From Prorocentrum cordatum (Eukaryota > Sar > Dinophyceae > Prorocentrales > Prorocentraceae), in the NCBI GenBank assembly GCA_963575745.1, contig CAUYUJ010005669.1:959628-1023627 (forward strand): DNA of 64,000 nt, given 5' to 3'. The notes beneath the pieces are model-generated. The model was not told the DNA's origin, searched no databases, and saw only the letters and a program-made list of their open reading frames with translations. This document shows positions 11,477-23,108 of this stretch, one piece after another. A program made the translations under genes and the position numbers. Positions within the stretch are counted from its first letter, which is position 1. Each line of letters opens with the position of its first letter.

Positions 11477-14400
11477 TCACCCTCCTCTCCGGTAAGCTAA
11501 GATCCACTCTGGATGGCATGCCGCCTCACTTGCCAGGAGTCTTTGGGACTGCCTTCGGGCGGTTCCCGAGAACGTTTCCACGTCGAAAGCCTCAGTATCC
11601 ATAAATCCGCGAAGGACAAGTCTGAGACGGATGGTTTTAACGTTCTCGGTACCCACCTTTATAAACTTCCACTTGTATACATACCTGGATGTCATGATGT
11701 TGGAAGCTTTGGATAAATCATACATCTCAAAGCATCGGTTGTCAATCCAGATTTTGAGCTCAGTGTACAAAGCTTCACTAACCTCCTTTGGATGTGCTGC
11801 TATGTCGGCTTTGGTCAGTAGATCATCTTCTTTCACGACCACAGCACGTTTAGCAGCAGAGGATACATATACTCTCATCGTTGCGACCATATCGGTGTCG
11901 AGCTGTGCAAGTTGAGTCTGATCCAACACTGTTTTTGACATTTCTGATGTAAAACATAACTCAACGTAAGGACCATATTCATCACTGTCAAGAGAGTAGC
12001 TCTCGTCAGGTGTGGTTGAGCAGAGAGAGACTAGACAGGACTCTCGCGGTTCAGGCTCGTCTCCGAGCGTGTCCGATGATATGATATCTTCTTCGTCCAC
12101 AGATGCTGAAACCAAAACACATTGGTCAGGCAGCATGGTTGTTGGGACGCAGTAAAGATAATCGTCGGTGGTCGTCGTAGGATGAAGGTCCATACGTAGC
12201 TCGTCGCACCACTCTTCCAGCATCACAGCTTCGATAGTATGTTCCTCATTTTCCTCATAGATTGTCGACAGACGGCCTTCACTCGGCGATGAAGCACCTG
12301 GGGTGTCTGGAAGAGGCCTGTTTCCAGGCGAATCGTGTTCTCCAGACGTGTTGCTTGAGTGCTGATATTTAGCTAGGTCGTCGTGAAATCCTAAGGAAGG
12401 GACACGTGAAGTCAAGCATTGAATGAGTCTGGAATGAGTGCTACCAGTGATCTGAGAAATGTTTAGGCCGGTGCCCACACACACGTAGTAGTGGAAAGCC
12501 GGGCTGATATCGTTGTCATAGTGGATCAGCGTAGGCCCGGTGGCGTACTTTACTGCAGGTAGGCTTGACACACTTTTGGCCAATCTAACTGCCACTACAT
12601 GTTCTACTCGGAAGTAGTTTCGTACGAGATACTGTAGTGCTAGATGCACGCGCGGGTGAAACTTGCTGTCGTCTGAAAGATTGAGGTTTCCCTTGTAATC
12701 GGGGATATAGCCGAAAACTTTGGCAGGTTTCCCTGCGCCGAGGTGTGCCACATATGTAAGGACGGTTTGCATGGCCATATTATCCATGCCAAGTTCCCGT
12801 GTGAGGAGACATTCAATGTATAGTGTGTGACGAGCATCAGGATACATCACAATTACCTCACGAGATCCTGCCTTGACAACAATATGTCCTCTTTCAGGCA
12901 CATTACGGATCACCGGGAATGGGCCATTCCAGCCTCCATGGTCGTCCTGAATGGCAGTGGGTCGGTGGTAATCGACCAAATCCCCTGCAGAATAAAGGCG
13001 AGCACCATCAGGGGTCGTTTTAGCCCTAAGAGCCCGATTTGTCTTGGCCACAGCAGTGGCCTGAGTTATAGCTTCTAGGCTGGCTTCCCTTACACGACGT
13101 TCTCGTTCGTGTCCTGAAGTCTCGGGCCCCTTGGGAAAGTCAAGGGTGTCGAGATCAGGGAGGAAGGAGGGCTGACGTCCTGTGTGTGCTTGGTATGGCG
13201 ATACTCCGTTATAAAACGTAAAAGCATTAGTAACGAAGATGCCTTCCGCCAATACTCTAGTGAATACACCAGGGATGTTGTGTCTATTCAGTTCTTCCTC
13301 AATCATGTGGAGGACGCCTCTGAGAATGCCGTTTCGTGACTCAATTGAAGTCGCGCGTTGGCCAGGTGCTCGGATACGAAGTTCCGCGCCCTTATTGGCC
13401 ATCATGGCTTTAGCGGCATCATTGTTCAGGGCGCCTTCTCCGTCTGAGTATAAGACTTTGAAGGGTCCGTGATAGGCAATCCAGCAGTAGTGGTAGGCGT
13501 CAATGATAGCGTCACGTTCTCTGTCGGAAATTTCTAGGCCTGCTGTCAGGCGAATACAACGATCCATAATGTGAAATATGGTCCGTTTCTTGTAGAACAT
13601 GAGGTCCATTTCGCCTTCGTCGAGCCAGTTACCAGGAAGGCTCACCGAGGGTAGTGTTGAGTTTCCTGGACGTTCCCATGCTCTGCATTCCCGACAGGCA
13701 TCGCAAACTTCCTTGATCATGTTCAGTCGAACGTTATCCAGCCCCACTTTGTCGAGGATTAGCCTCATCTTTGGTTCCTTCGCATGATACCATCGCAGAT
13801 GCAGTTTTCGGAGTTCCTTTTTCACGACATGAGGTTCGTGACTACGGAGACTTTGTAGACTGTGTTGGATGTCGAATCTCGTCCAGTCGGGTAGTCGAGG
13901 AGCCCCAGAGCCGGTAGAGGCAAGAGGGTTCCTTGTAGCTCTCCGTAGTTGGTCCCCTGCATTGACTGCATCTGGAGGTGGTGGTACGCCTTGTAGGCGG
14001 CCGCGACGGGCCGCTACCTGTGGCGCTTCGCTAGAGGACGCAGAAGGCGTGTTTCCACGCTCGGGGGCGTCTCGTAGCACGTCGTAGCTGCTGGCACCAG
14101 ATGTCGGATCGACGTTACCGAAGGATCGTGGTCGTGGTGGCCTGGCGTGTGCGCCTTGGCGGCCACCTGAAGCTGAAGCTTGGCCCTCACCAGGTTTAGG
14201 TAAGGGTTTCCACCAAGCTGGCACGGCTTTGCCTTCGGGGTCGTGATCGTCTGGAAGTTTAAATGGTTCAGGAAAACGACATTTACCAGGTTCGGTATCG
14301 AGGTGGTTCTTAACACCCTTGCTTCTCGTAAGATCCCTCCGGCATGCGGGACATGGCCAATATACAGAGATGGAATCATGATATTTACACTGCGTAGGGT

Positions 14401-14866
14401 CTCTATTATGGCTAGGACTGTCCTTTCGGACGTTGTCGATGCATGCCGGGCAAGTGGCCACCTTTGGGATGATACGATCACCGATGCGTCTCATACCTTC
14501 GCCTGGTTCAGCTTGATCGGGAAGGTCTGCAGGGTAAGCATGTGCGGTACTTATAGGCGCGTTTCCGCGCGTAGTATCAATGGCTTTCGCCAGATAGACG
14601 ACTTCCACGAAGGCAGACTGCAGTCGTCGAGTGTATTTTTGTGCCAGTGAAAGCTCTTTATTGCACGGTTGTGCGTGCACATGCTGACCGTTGCATTTGA
14701 GTCGCTCAAAGGGTTTAAGAATTGTCTCGTCGTTGCTGGTGATATTTGTCGGCTTCTTAATATAGTCACCAGCCGTATCTTTGAGACCCGTAGCACATTG
14801 ATCAATGCGTACGGTTGTAATGTGTGGTCGGTTGGCAAGTTTCTTCCATGGGGAAATATCATCCAC
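11477..14866 (-). pseudogene. Copia pol fragment: integrase plus start of RT
   Basis: Open for 1129 codons from an ATG at 14866. Residues about 139-196 contain two CxxC pairs. A His-Cys pre-integrase region lies at about 356-394 (H356, H361, C388, C391). The integrase core has D421 (EMDLMFYKK), D475 (VLYSDGEG) and E509 (TSIESRNGILRG), so the catalytic triad is intact. The C-terminus enters the RT fingers (SRYVYKWKF, IRLRLVLRGF, FDVETFSGTARR, LLASEAACHPEW) and then breaks off at a stop at 11477-11479 where the RT palm should begin. Three dispersed hairpins lie in linkers (12316, 14047, 14557) and one, in another frame, at 12723. Integrase would insert element cDNA into the host genome. Confidence 0.85.
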
Positions 14867-16647
14867 CCATGTTCCTGTAGGTTGTTCGCGTATAAACCAC
14901 CTCCGAGCGTCATCTTGGGTTACAGCAATTTTACCACAATAAATTATGTGTGGTAAATCTTATTTGTGGTGCTGTTCCCAAGTGTTGTGATTGACTTTGT
15001 AGTTGTAGTAGGGTGGTGGTCCTGTGGGGCGGCAACTGGGTTGTAGCATGGCAACTCGTACGTTGCATATCGCGAAGTAATGATCTATAACCCGCTGCAC
15101 CGAGGGGTCTCCCAGGTCGACATATGTAGTCTTGTCTAGGTTGCCTCCTGAGGAGAGCCCCCATGAGAAGGCAAGCTCTGAGATACCACCTTAACCGCCA
15201 CAAAGCTCCAACATATCCACGCAATTGTTATGGCCATAGCATAGTGTAGCAACTATGCTGTATATGTTAGCGCGCGTGTCGGGCATAGATGTGGGGAGGG
15301 TAAGGAACAGGTCATCTTCCTCATCGGAGCTTATCAGCTCAATAGGGACGTCAGTACTCCAGGTTGCCATAAGATCCTGTCCGAGTCCTGACAAGTCGTC
15401 GCCGCAATCATCGTTTCCGTCTTCAACGTGCTTTCTAATGCGGCGAGGCTATGCCTGCTTCCTTTTCGGCTCTGAGCCTTTGATTCTGCTTGATACGCGA
15501 TTCTGTGGGTAAAACTTGCTCATCTTGTTCGCCGGTCTGTGTGCCCATTGTCGCGGTTGAGTGGGTACATGCGTCAATCGCCAGAGTCGGGAGGGGGAGA
15601 GAACAGTCATCTATGATGACGCGTCGAAATTTCTGTGGTGATTGAGTAGGCTCGTTTCCGAGCAAGACCGGTTCCTCGGTTTGCCAATACAACCGAGTGC
15701 TGATGTTGGCAACCCCTGCAGGTAGTGGTGCATGCCAATCATACCGTGTTGGTTGATCGGTAACTGAGATATCCTGAATAACCGAATTGGTATCCAGGTC
15801 AATCGTTACACGTCGGATAACCTCAGACCATTTCGGTCCTCCCTTGTTGGTCGTCACGTAATGGTGGATGTTGTGGTCCGTACGTGTATAAGTGTTTAAA
15901 TATACAGGCACATTTCCGTGCGTGGTGGTGCTCCCCAGGATGTTGTCGTTAAGATGACGGATGAGTGTAGTACGTGTCTGAGCTCGCCATTCAGCATGCC
16001 GTACTGTATGGCCGTACCAATCCAACACATGTTGTGGTATTGCCTGTTTACATGTACATGCCCACAGCTTCGAGCTAATCGGTATTGCTGACGCTACCTG
16101 CATATAAGTACCACTCGGTGTACTGTCTTGCATATTGAACCGAATACCGAAATGACACAGACGCATCCGTACTACTGACAACTTAAGATCTTCCAGGGTA
16201 TCACGTACTGGAGATAACTTCCAAACATATCCTGGAGGACCAAATATAATGATTTTCATACGGAGTTTCTTGGCTTTTATCAACAGGTTCTGGATACGTG
16301 ACCAATGTGGGGCCACTCTCTTTCCTGGAGTTCGTACATACCAGTCACCCGGGGTACTAATCCATATGAGAGTGTACATACCAGTCACCCGGGGTACTAA
16401 TCCATATGAGAGTGTAATCCCCACTGATCACCGCGCCCAGGTAATCTGTGCCCACGCTTGTCATAAGCTCATTGTGGGAAATACGGTCACAGATATAACC
16501 TCGGGTGCGGAGGTCGGCGCAAGCCTCTCTCGTATCTTCAATGACAAAAGCCCTCTTACTAAGGCAGGTTACCCCGCTGTCCTTGTTACCCCCCGGCTTT
16601 TCGGCCAACAGGCAAGACGACGAGGGGGCGACGTCGCCCTGCCATCT
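14867..16647 (-). pseudogene. Middle domain of the Copia polyprotein (between protease and integrase), broken
   Basis: Coding text runs through this stretch in several frames: 16647-16375 (RGYICDRISHNEL), 16424-15438 (ISTPGDWYVRTPGKR, IIIFGPPGYVWK, VVRMRLCHFGIRF, SGTYMQVASAIP), 15394-15194 (NIYSIVATLCYGHNNC, MLELCGG) and on through GLSSGGNL and YVDLGDPSVQ to the integrase ORF. Breaks are a stop at 16648-16650, the 40-bp duplication at 16334-16413, a stop at 15435, a TAA at 15191-15193 and a TAA near 14931. I recall this domain as recurrent in dinoflagellate Copia elements but know no function for it. Hairpins at 15650 and an imperfect one at 15908 encode LGNEP and HGNVP. Confidence 0.6.
16334..16413. 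repeat. Exact 40-bp tandem duplication
   Basis: The 40 bp at 16334-16373 (starting GTACATACCAGTCACCCGGG) are repeated exactly at 16374-16413. Because 40 is not a multiple of three, the duplication shifts the pol frame within ISTPGDWYV. Confidence 0.95.
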
Positions 16648-17240
16648 TCAAGATAAAGAAGATGTGCCTGCAATGTCTGCCAGCATCTGGGCTTCCCTCA
16701 GATGCTGGAGCTCAGCACTGCAGCGCGCCGTGGCCTCAGAGGCGGATTGCTCCGCAAATGCTGTCAGCATGGATGGATTATCCATCAGCTGTTTCAGCAC
16801 GCCTTTGGACCTAGCGTCACTGACCGTCTGCAGCTCGCGGTTAATGTATCCCCTCACTATCTTCCGGCGGGACTGTACAGCGCCCATGGGTACACTTCCA
16901 CCATGCTGGGTCAGTGTCCTGGCAACGAAGCAATCGAACGTCTCAAGATCGTCGATGCTGTCGCCTCGCATCGTGGCCTTGGCGAGCGTCTCCATCAACC
17001 CCTGAGGCAGGTTTCCCTGCAACTGCTCGCGCTCCTGCGCCGGGGTCGGCTCGCCCGCCAGCACCGTCTGGAATGACGTGCTGCTGGAGCTCGAGGCGGG
17101 TTGCCCCGCAGCTCCAAAACGATCGCACCTGATCGACAGATGCCCTGACGGCAACTTCGTCGTCGGCATGATCTTGGAGCCCTCGGGGAGCTCCATTTTG
17201 ATCTGCCCCTTTCCAGGGAATATCAGCTTCTCCTGGCCTC
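16648..17240 (-). pseudogene. Retropepsin-distal segment of the Copia polyprotein
   Basis: Frame open from about 17240 to a TGA at 16648-16650. It begins IVFERGQEKLIFPGKG, continues MELPEGSKIMPTTKLPSGHL, then about 130 residues of helical text. This is the usual continuation of a dinoflagellate Copia protease region (LPAILG... then ...SGHL), but it lies in a different frame from the upstream protease, so a frameshift separates them at about 17246-17262. A dispersed hairpin at 17007 encodes QGNLP. Confidence 0.65.
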
Positions 17241-20069
17241 GTTCAAATACTATCGCGGCCTAGGATGGCTGGCAGGTCTTTGCCACAGCCTGAAACAATA
17301 TTCGTCTTGTATGAATCGAGCTGGGTCGACCCTTGGTACTCGCAGGCAATACTGAATGTGCCTACGGTATCCGCTGGGGCCGACCCTTCTCCCACTCCGT
17401 TGATATTCAAACGAGAGCGGGGCTCGAACGTACAAGTACGGCCATGTGCCTCAGCAGCCTGGACGAACTTGCGGCTCGTGTTTTCGCCCATGATGTTGAT
17501 CTTCGAGCCGACATCGATGAGGATGGAATTTCCACCATCATCCAAGAACGTCTTACTCGGCTGCTTGAGGTGCACCGTTTCTGAAGTGTCGGCTGTGCTG
17601 TTAGGCGGGTTTCCCCGCAGCTCAGTCGCACTCCCTGGCGGGTTACCCCGCATGACACTGGCATGCGACCTGCTTTCGGCCATGCGTGCCAGGTCGATGT
17701 ACTGGAAGTACGACACGTGCTGGGCATGATCGCCACGCTCCTCCCGCCAGTTGGCATACTCATCACGTATGCTCTTATACTGCTCGCGGGTCGTGCGTCT
17801 CGTCAGCGTCAGGTACGAGTGAAGGGCAATGTCCTGCAGCCCCTCGTTCGTGATGTGATCCCTGTATTGCAGCCACGCCTCGAACTCCTCGTTCGTCGCT
17901 GTGATGTCGACGGCCCTAGCTGCTGTGGCTGCTGTTGCCACTGAGGAATCTGAGAGGTCGTACGACGCATTCTCAGTCTCAGGATTGTCGGCATCCAGCA
18001 TAAATGTTGTGTGCGCATTATCCATCTGATTCTGGAAGTGCCGAACACGCAACTCACGCAGCTGGTCAGGGTCCAGTGCCATCTCAGCCCCACCCCCACT
18101 CTGGGGAGACATCTGAGGAGTATTAGGCAGGTTTCCCTGCTGAGGCGCCGTCATCGGGATAAGCTGATCGAAATATCCCGTCTCCATCGGCGGCCTTACC
18201 TCCTCTGGCAGGTTTCCCTGCTGTTGGGGCTGAGCTGTCTGCCTATCTAGCATCCTAGCCGTCATCTCCTCCACCATGCTCCTCAACTCCCGCAGCTCCC
18301 TCGCTGCTTGCTCAGGAGTCTGAATGAAGGAGCTGGTCCACGGGAACGATGACGCTATGATGCCAGGTGCTCGGCAGATAGCACGCGGTGGCTGCTGAGG
18401 ATCTCCCTCGCGCTGATTTGTGACATGGCCCACCACATTTGAATTCCAGCACCCTTCATGGAACAAGTGATTACACCTCAAGCGGTAGACACTTTCCCTG
18501 GGCTGAAACTCTTCGAGGCAGACCGCACAGGTATCTTCCATCCCAGTGAAAACTTCTACATCTGATGCTCTGGGATATACCCGTCGCTGTCTCTCCAATA
18601 CCGTCTCGGAGGGCATGAAGGCAGCTGGGGGAGTGCCTGTTGGATCCAGCACCTCCGGCACTCCGGCATTTGGCATGGAGGTGGTAGGAGTCACAGCGGG
18701 CGAGTTTCCTCGCAAAGGTGAGCCTCTGTTTCTCACAACCTCAAGTGCAGCTGCACGTGACTGATCTCGTACGCTCTGCACGGCCTGCCTTCTCCTGAAG
18801 CATGCCTGTTGAGTGTGGTATGTCTGCCTGATATAATCAGGCACGCCCCTACTGCCAGACGATATCGAATGGGCAGTGGGCTGGACAGCCACATCTGGCG
18901 TCGTCGGTGAAGGCATAAAGGCCATGTGCGGATACATAGATTGGTCACTGCAGCGTACGTTAGTGAGGCTGTGGAGCTGATCCGCCAATTCGCGAACAAA
19001 CTTGTTCGGAACTCTGGACCCATCAGGGTACAATGGCGGATTCATGTGCGCTGGTGGTGGCCTCTGGCCCTGGGCCATGCTCGGGTGAGCATTGAACGCT
19101 GGGATGAAGGCTCGTTGCCGAGCAGGATCCCTTGGGTTGGGACCCTCAGGCTCCCAGGACCAGGCCGGCCTCCACCTCTGACCACTCGGGTGAGGCAGAT
19201 TATGGCTCTGCACCTGCTGCACAGCGGCCGCCACTCTTGCACGGTAGTCATCAGGCACACCAGCTACTGTGGCTTGTCCAGCAAACGGCAGATGATGGCT
19301 TGGGGTGCCGGGCAGGTTTCCCTGCTGACTCGTTGGAGTGCCGGGCGGCATCATGTTCAGGAGAGCTGTGCCATGCTCAGCCCTAGCCGCAGCAATCCTC
19401 TCCATGAGGGTGCCGTTTGTGGCAGGGCGGCCAGGAGTCCCGAACGGAGACTGTGCAGGTGGTGTAGCCATTGGAGTCATGCCCCTCGGTGTGCGCATGC
19501 TCTGCGAGGGGCTTCCATGCATCTGCTCAAATCGAGCAGGCTCTCCAAAGATGCGGCCGAACGTCTGCGGGTTCCCCCGCGGCTCAGGCATCTCAGCTCT
19601 GAGTCCGTTTATAGGCAGGTTTCCCTGCATGGCCAGGCGATTTCGCGTCGCCATGGCGGACATTGCCCCCTGGCCTGCGGCCCAGGGGTCCTGTTGGTAT
19701 AACCTGTCCGCCAATTGATCCACCTGTTCAGGGTTCAACGCGGCCGCTATCTGGTCCAAGTCCGAGGTGCTGATGGCCTGCCAAGACACGGCGCTAGGCC
19801 CTTGGCTTGGGGCGCGGCGTGGAGCCGCGCTCCCGGCCTCACTCTCGGTGATCATGAAGATCCGGTGGATCTCAAGCTGGTTTCCCAGCTTGGTGGGGCT
19901 GTAGTGGTCCCCAACTTCCCTGTGGAGGTAGACCATGGGAGGGTCGACGCCCTCTTGGTCTCGGGACCATTGGTATTTAACGCTGGCACTGCCAACGTCA
20001 GCCCACCTGTCAGGGGCAGACATCACGGAAATGGGGACTCGCGCCCGGCGATTCCCCAGAAACTCTGGA

Positions 20070-20866
20070 TTACGCCAGTGCTTTCCCGTGGCCAGGTCCT
20101 CTACATGGGAGATGTAGTACGGTCCGATGATACCGTTGTTTCCCTCGGACAAGAGGACTCCGTTATCGGACCAACAGAACTTCATACCATTTTGCATGGC
20201 CTTGTGCCAATCTACGAAGATGATGATGTCTGAGTCTGGGTCCCACCCACTGTTCACGGCACGACGGCAGACCGTCGGCACGAAAAGGATGCGCGACCGG
20301 CCTGCCCCCTGTTTCTTCGTGTCGTGCTCGGGTCTACAGGACAAGCCGTGCCACGTAATGCCTTCGAAGGCATGCCACCGAGTGCCATGCATGGCGACTT
20401 CGGGGCACGGGGCCGGTCCCCCGGCAGGTTGGTCGCATAGTACAATATAGTTGTACAGCGACCATGGAGCTTTCGATGTCCATGAATGCCCCTGGGAGGC
20501 GCGGATGAAGATCGCGGGCTCGCCGGAGTCCCGCATCAACACCTTGAACTGAAGGCGCTGTTTTTCTTCTCCGTCTGGTTCACGGACATGAGCAACTTCC
20601 ATCATGATGGCTGCCAGTTGGTCAACCGAGCGAGCATATAGGTACTCATTGCTGACTTTGGCCTCGTCACATCTTGGATTGTACCCATCGTGTCTCGATT
20701 TTCCTGTGCTCCACGGATACTCCTTCACGAGCTCCACGAGGTTAACCCAGCCATCATGATCATCGAAGGAGTCCAGGTACCACACAGGATTGTGTGGTTT
20801 GTCTGGCGCATGTCTGCATATCCTGCTGAGAGCTTTACTCAGCTGTTTGAGAGTGTGATTGGATGT
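20070..20866 (-). other. Tpt1/KptA-like RNA 2'-phosphotransferase domain inside the retroelement polyprotein
   Basis: The family removes the 2'-phosphate left at tRNA splice junctions, using NAD+. The segment carries the N-terminal lobe (SKALSRICRHAP, then DGWV), the RASQGHS motif with its Arg and His, the HGT motif (MHGTRW), and the C-terminal lobe (IIIFVD, GMKF, NGVLLSEG, IGPYYI). Motif order and spacing fit a complete domain of about 260 residues. No dispersed hairpin interrupts it. Whether all catalytic Arg residues survive cannot be settled by eye. Confidence 0.7.
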
Positions 20867-23058
20867 AGGAAGGATGTTAGCTTGCCTGCATTTCTTCATG
20901 AATGCCTCATCCACCGAGCGTATCGGTGGGAGCTTCCGCAGAGCAAGTCTATCCCTGATCACACTCGGAGTCCCACTAGTGAAGGACGTGTCACCTGGGT
21001 GGTGCAGCTGATCCAAGGGCGGGTTTCCCCACATAGGAGCCTCTGTTGCTGAAGAGGCTGCGGCTCCTGAAGAGGAGGAAGCTGCAGCGGCAGCGCCTGG
21101 CGGGTTCCCCCGCGGTGATCCGCGACTGGCGCTGCCCCTAATCGTTGGCACCCAGGTACCCCTAGACATGACACCTTCGTCGGACCTTTTGGAACGGGCC
21201 GCCACAGGCGAAGCTGGCGCAGGGGCATGCCCGGTGCGCTCGAAAGCTGCCGCCCTTTTAGCAATGGAGCTGCTGCGACTAGGCGGGCGTCTCCGTTCCC
21301 CCACAGGGTCCTGAGGTTGCTGCTTGGGCTCAGACGCTCGTGCAGGAGTTGCGCCAATCGGCGGTCTCGGAGTTGCAGACCGAGGCGCCTCCATCTGCAC
21401 ATCTGGCCCAGGATCCTGAGAGCGCGCCTTCGGTTTCACCTCCGAAGACGACTTCGGTGCCGGGGTTTCACTCTTAGCCTTCGAAAGTAGTGGGAGTGGG
21501 GGTTTCCTAGCCCCCTTTATGTAAATCTTGTTGGAATCCTCCAACATCTGGCGAGTTGCCTCGCGTGCGCGTTCGTCTGCTATCCGCATGCGTTCCTCGT
21601 CCTCCGCCACACGTTGAGCCTTCTGTTCATCCTTGGACATCAGTTCTGGCTGTTGGGACTGCCTACAAACGCCGGGCGAGTTTCCTCGCATTCCAGGAAG
21701 ATTAAAGAGCGCGTCTTTTTCTTCCTGGGTCATGGGCACCAGTCCCCTTGGAACCGGGGTAGACTTCTCCTCTTCCGGTTTCGGATCCAAGTGGCCCAGG
21801 ATCCCGAGGCGGCGATTCACTTCGGCGATCTCGCCCTGTGTCATCGGGATAAGTTGCGGATGGCCCTCTTTATGAAGGGTTTTGCCCCTGTTTGGGCTCA
21901 GACCTTCATTGTTGCCAACGGGGCATCCCGGCCGGTGGTTCTGGAACGGCTCGGAGCAAGGTCCGCAAGCTGCTCGAGGCCTATACTGCTTGCGAGCCGC
22001 GATGATGTTTCGCAGCTGGGTCCGCACTTCTTCAATTTCAGGGCGGCGGATGTTTGTTGCAATCTGATAGCCTCCGCGGATGGCCTTGCCCTCAGCGCCC
22101 CTATAGGCAGGGTTGCCCTTGCCGAAGGCCGAGGGTTCCCCTTTTCGGCGTCTTGGGCCATTATACGGAAGCAGCTGGCCACCTCGCCTGAGAGCGTGTT
22201 CTTTCGGGCCAGCCTGCCTCCACTCACGAGGAAGCCGAGCCTGTGGGTGCGGCTCTCCTCTGACGCGCGTATGGGAACGGGACCTACCAGCGTTCTCATC
22301 AGAAGAGGCCGCCGAAGCAGCCTGAGTGGTAGCCGGCGGAGGCTCCTGCGGAGGCTCCTGTGCGATCCCAGGTGGATCGGCCAATAGAGGCAGGTTTCCC
22401 TGCTGGCTGGAGCTCGGCGCAAATGGCGCTTGTGCCGATGGTGATGGTGCTTCAGGCTCGTCAGGATCAAAGTCAACCTCTTCCTCGCCATTGACTTCCA
22501 TCATGAGGATTGTAACTTCATCCTCATCTAGCCCGCAACCATCGCCTTCTTCTTCTTCTGATGTAGAACTACCAATGATGATGGCCATTGGCGCAGCCGG
22601 CACAGGCAGGTTTCCCTGCATAGCCGGCGTCTGCGCGTCGCTCGGCTGCCCCGGGGTAGGCGGCACGTTTGTCGGCTCAGGCTCGTTGCCGAGCACAGGC
22701 TGCCCAGCAATGTTGCGCATGGCCGCATGGTTTGGCCACGTCCCCACCGCCTGGAGACCCCATCCTGGCGGAGGAAGATCATGGCCGCGCATGGCGATAG
22801 CCATTTCCAGAGCATTGCGCCATCTACCGCGGGAGTATATCAGGCGTCTCTGCACGTCCTCAGGATGCACGCTGTCAATGAGAGTCAGAGCTGCCAACAA
22901 CAACTCCGAGCTACCGCAGGCGTCGGTATCCTGCAGCATCATGATGTCAGCTTCGATGTTCTCTTGACTCTCGGGATAAGCGGTGATAAATATCTCATGC
23001 ATCCTCATGAGGGTTTGCAGGAGAGTACGTGGTCCGCATTCGCCTGGAGCAAGCGAAC

Positions 23059-23066
23059 CAGAGGGT
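23059..23066. repeat. Target-site duplication of the nested cassette, left copy
   Basis: CAGAGGGT, repeated at 34366-34373. In both copies the second base starts the same minus-strand Ser codon, preceded in reading order by Pro, so the retrotransposon frame is identical on both sides. Confidence 0.8.
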
Positions 23067-23108
23067 CACTAGGCTTCAACACGACCCCAACCCTAAAGAG
23101 GGGTCGTG
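23067..23108 (+). repeat. Left terminal inverted repeat and palindrome
   Basis: After the duplication come CACTAG, GCTTCAA (23073-23079), then ACGACC and ACCCTAAAG. The reverse complement of the right end reads ATGAT, GCTTCAA, GATGACC and ACCCTAAAA. About 20 of the first 26 aligned bases from GCTTCAA agree. A perfect 9-bp inverted repeat sits inside (CACGACCCC 23080-23088, GGGGTCGTG 23100-23108). Confidence 0.6.

Larger units (their letters stand above)
17243..23066 (-). pseudogene. Copia polyprotein: linker, Tpt1/KptA domain, RING-like motif, retropepsin
   Basis: A frame of 1921 codons follows the ATG at 23008; the coding text extends upstream to 23060 and joins gag once the nested cassette is removed. 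Residues about 1-690 are acidic then Pro/Arg/Gln-rich linker. About 715-980 match RNA 2'-phosphotransferase: LSKALSRICRHAP, DGWVNLVELV, IFIRASQGHSW, VAMHGTRWHAFEGI, SDIIIFVDWHKAMQNG and DNGVLLSEGNNGIIGPYYI. About 1494-1545 start a RING-H2 (CAVCLEEF, RCNHLFHEGCW), but the last CxxC reads RAICR, so one zinc ligand is lost. The end holds a retropepsin-like site written ILIDVGS instead of D-T/S-G. Sixteen perfect dispersed hairpins fall in linkers. The frame stops at 17243-17245. Confidence 0.8.

Noticed and set aside
14180-14225. Further hairpin candidates such as AAGGGTTTCCACC
   Set aside because: Two or more stem mismatches; excluded from the count of perfect hairpins.
23067-23072. CACTA-type transposon end (the left end begins CACTAG)
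   Set aside because: The right end does not mirror CACTA, and the target duplication is 8 bp rather than the 3 bp of that class.
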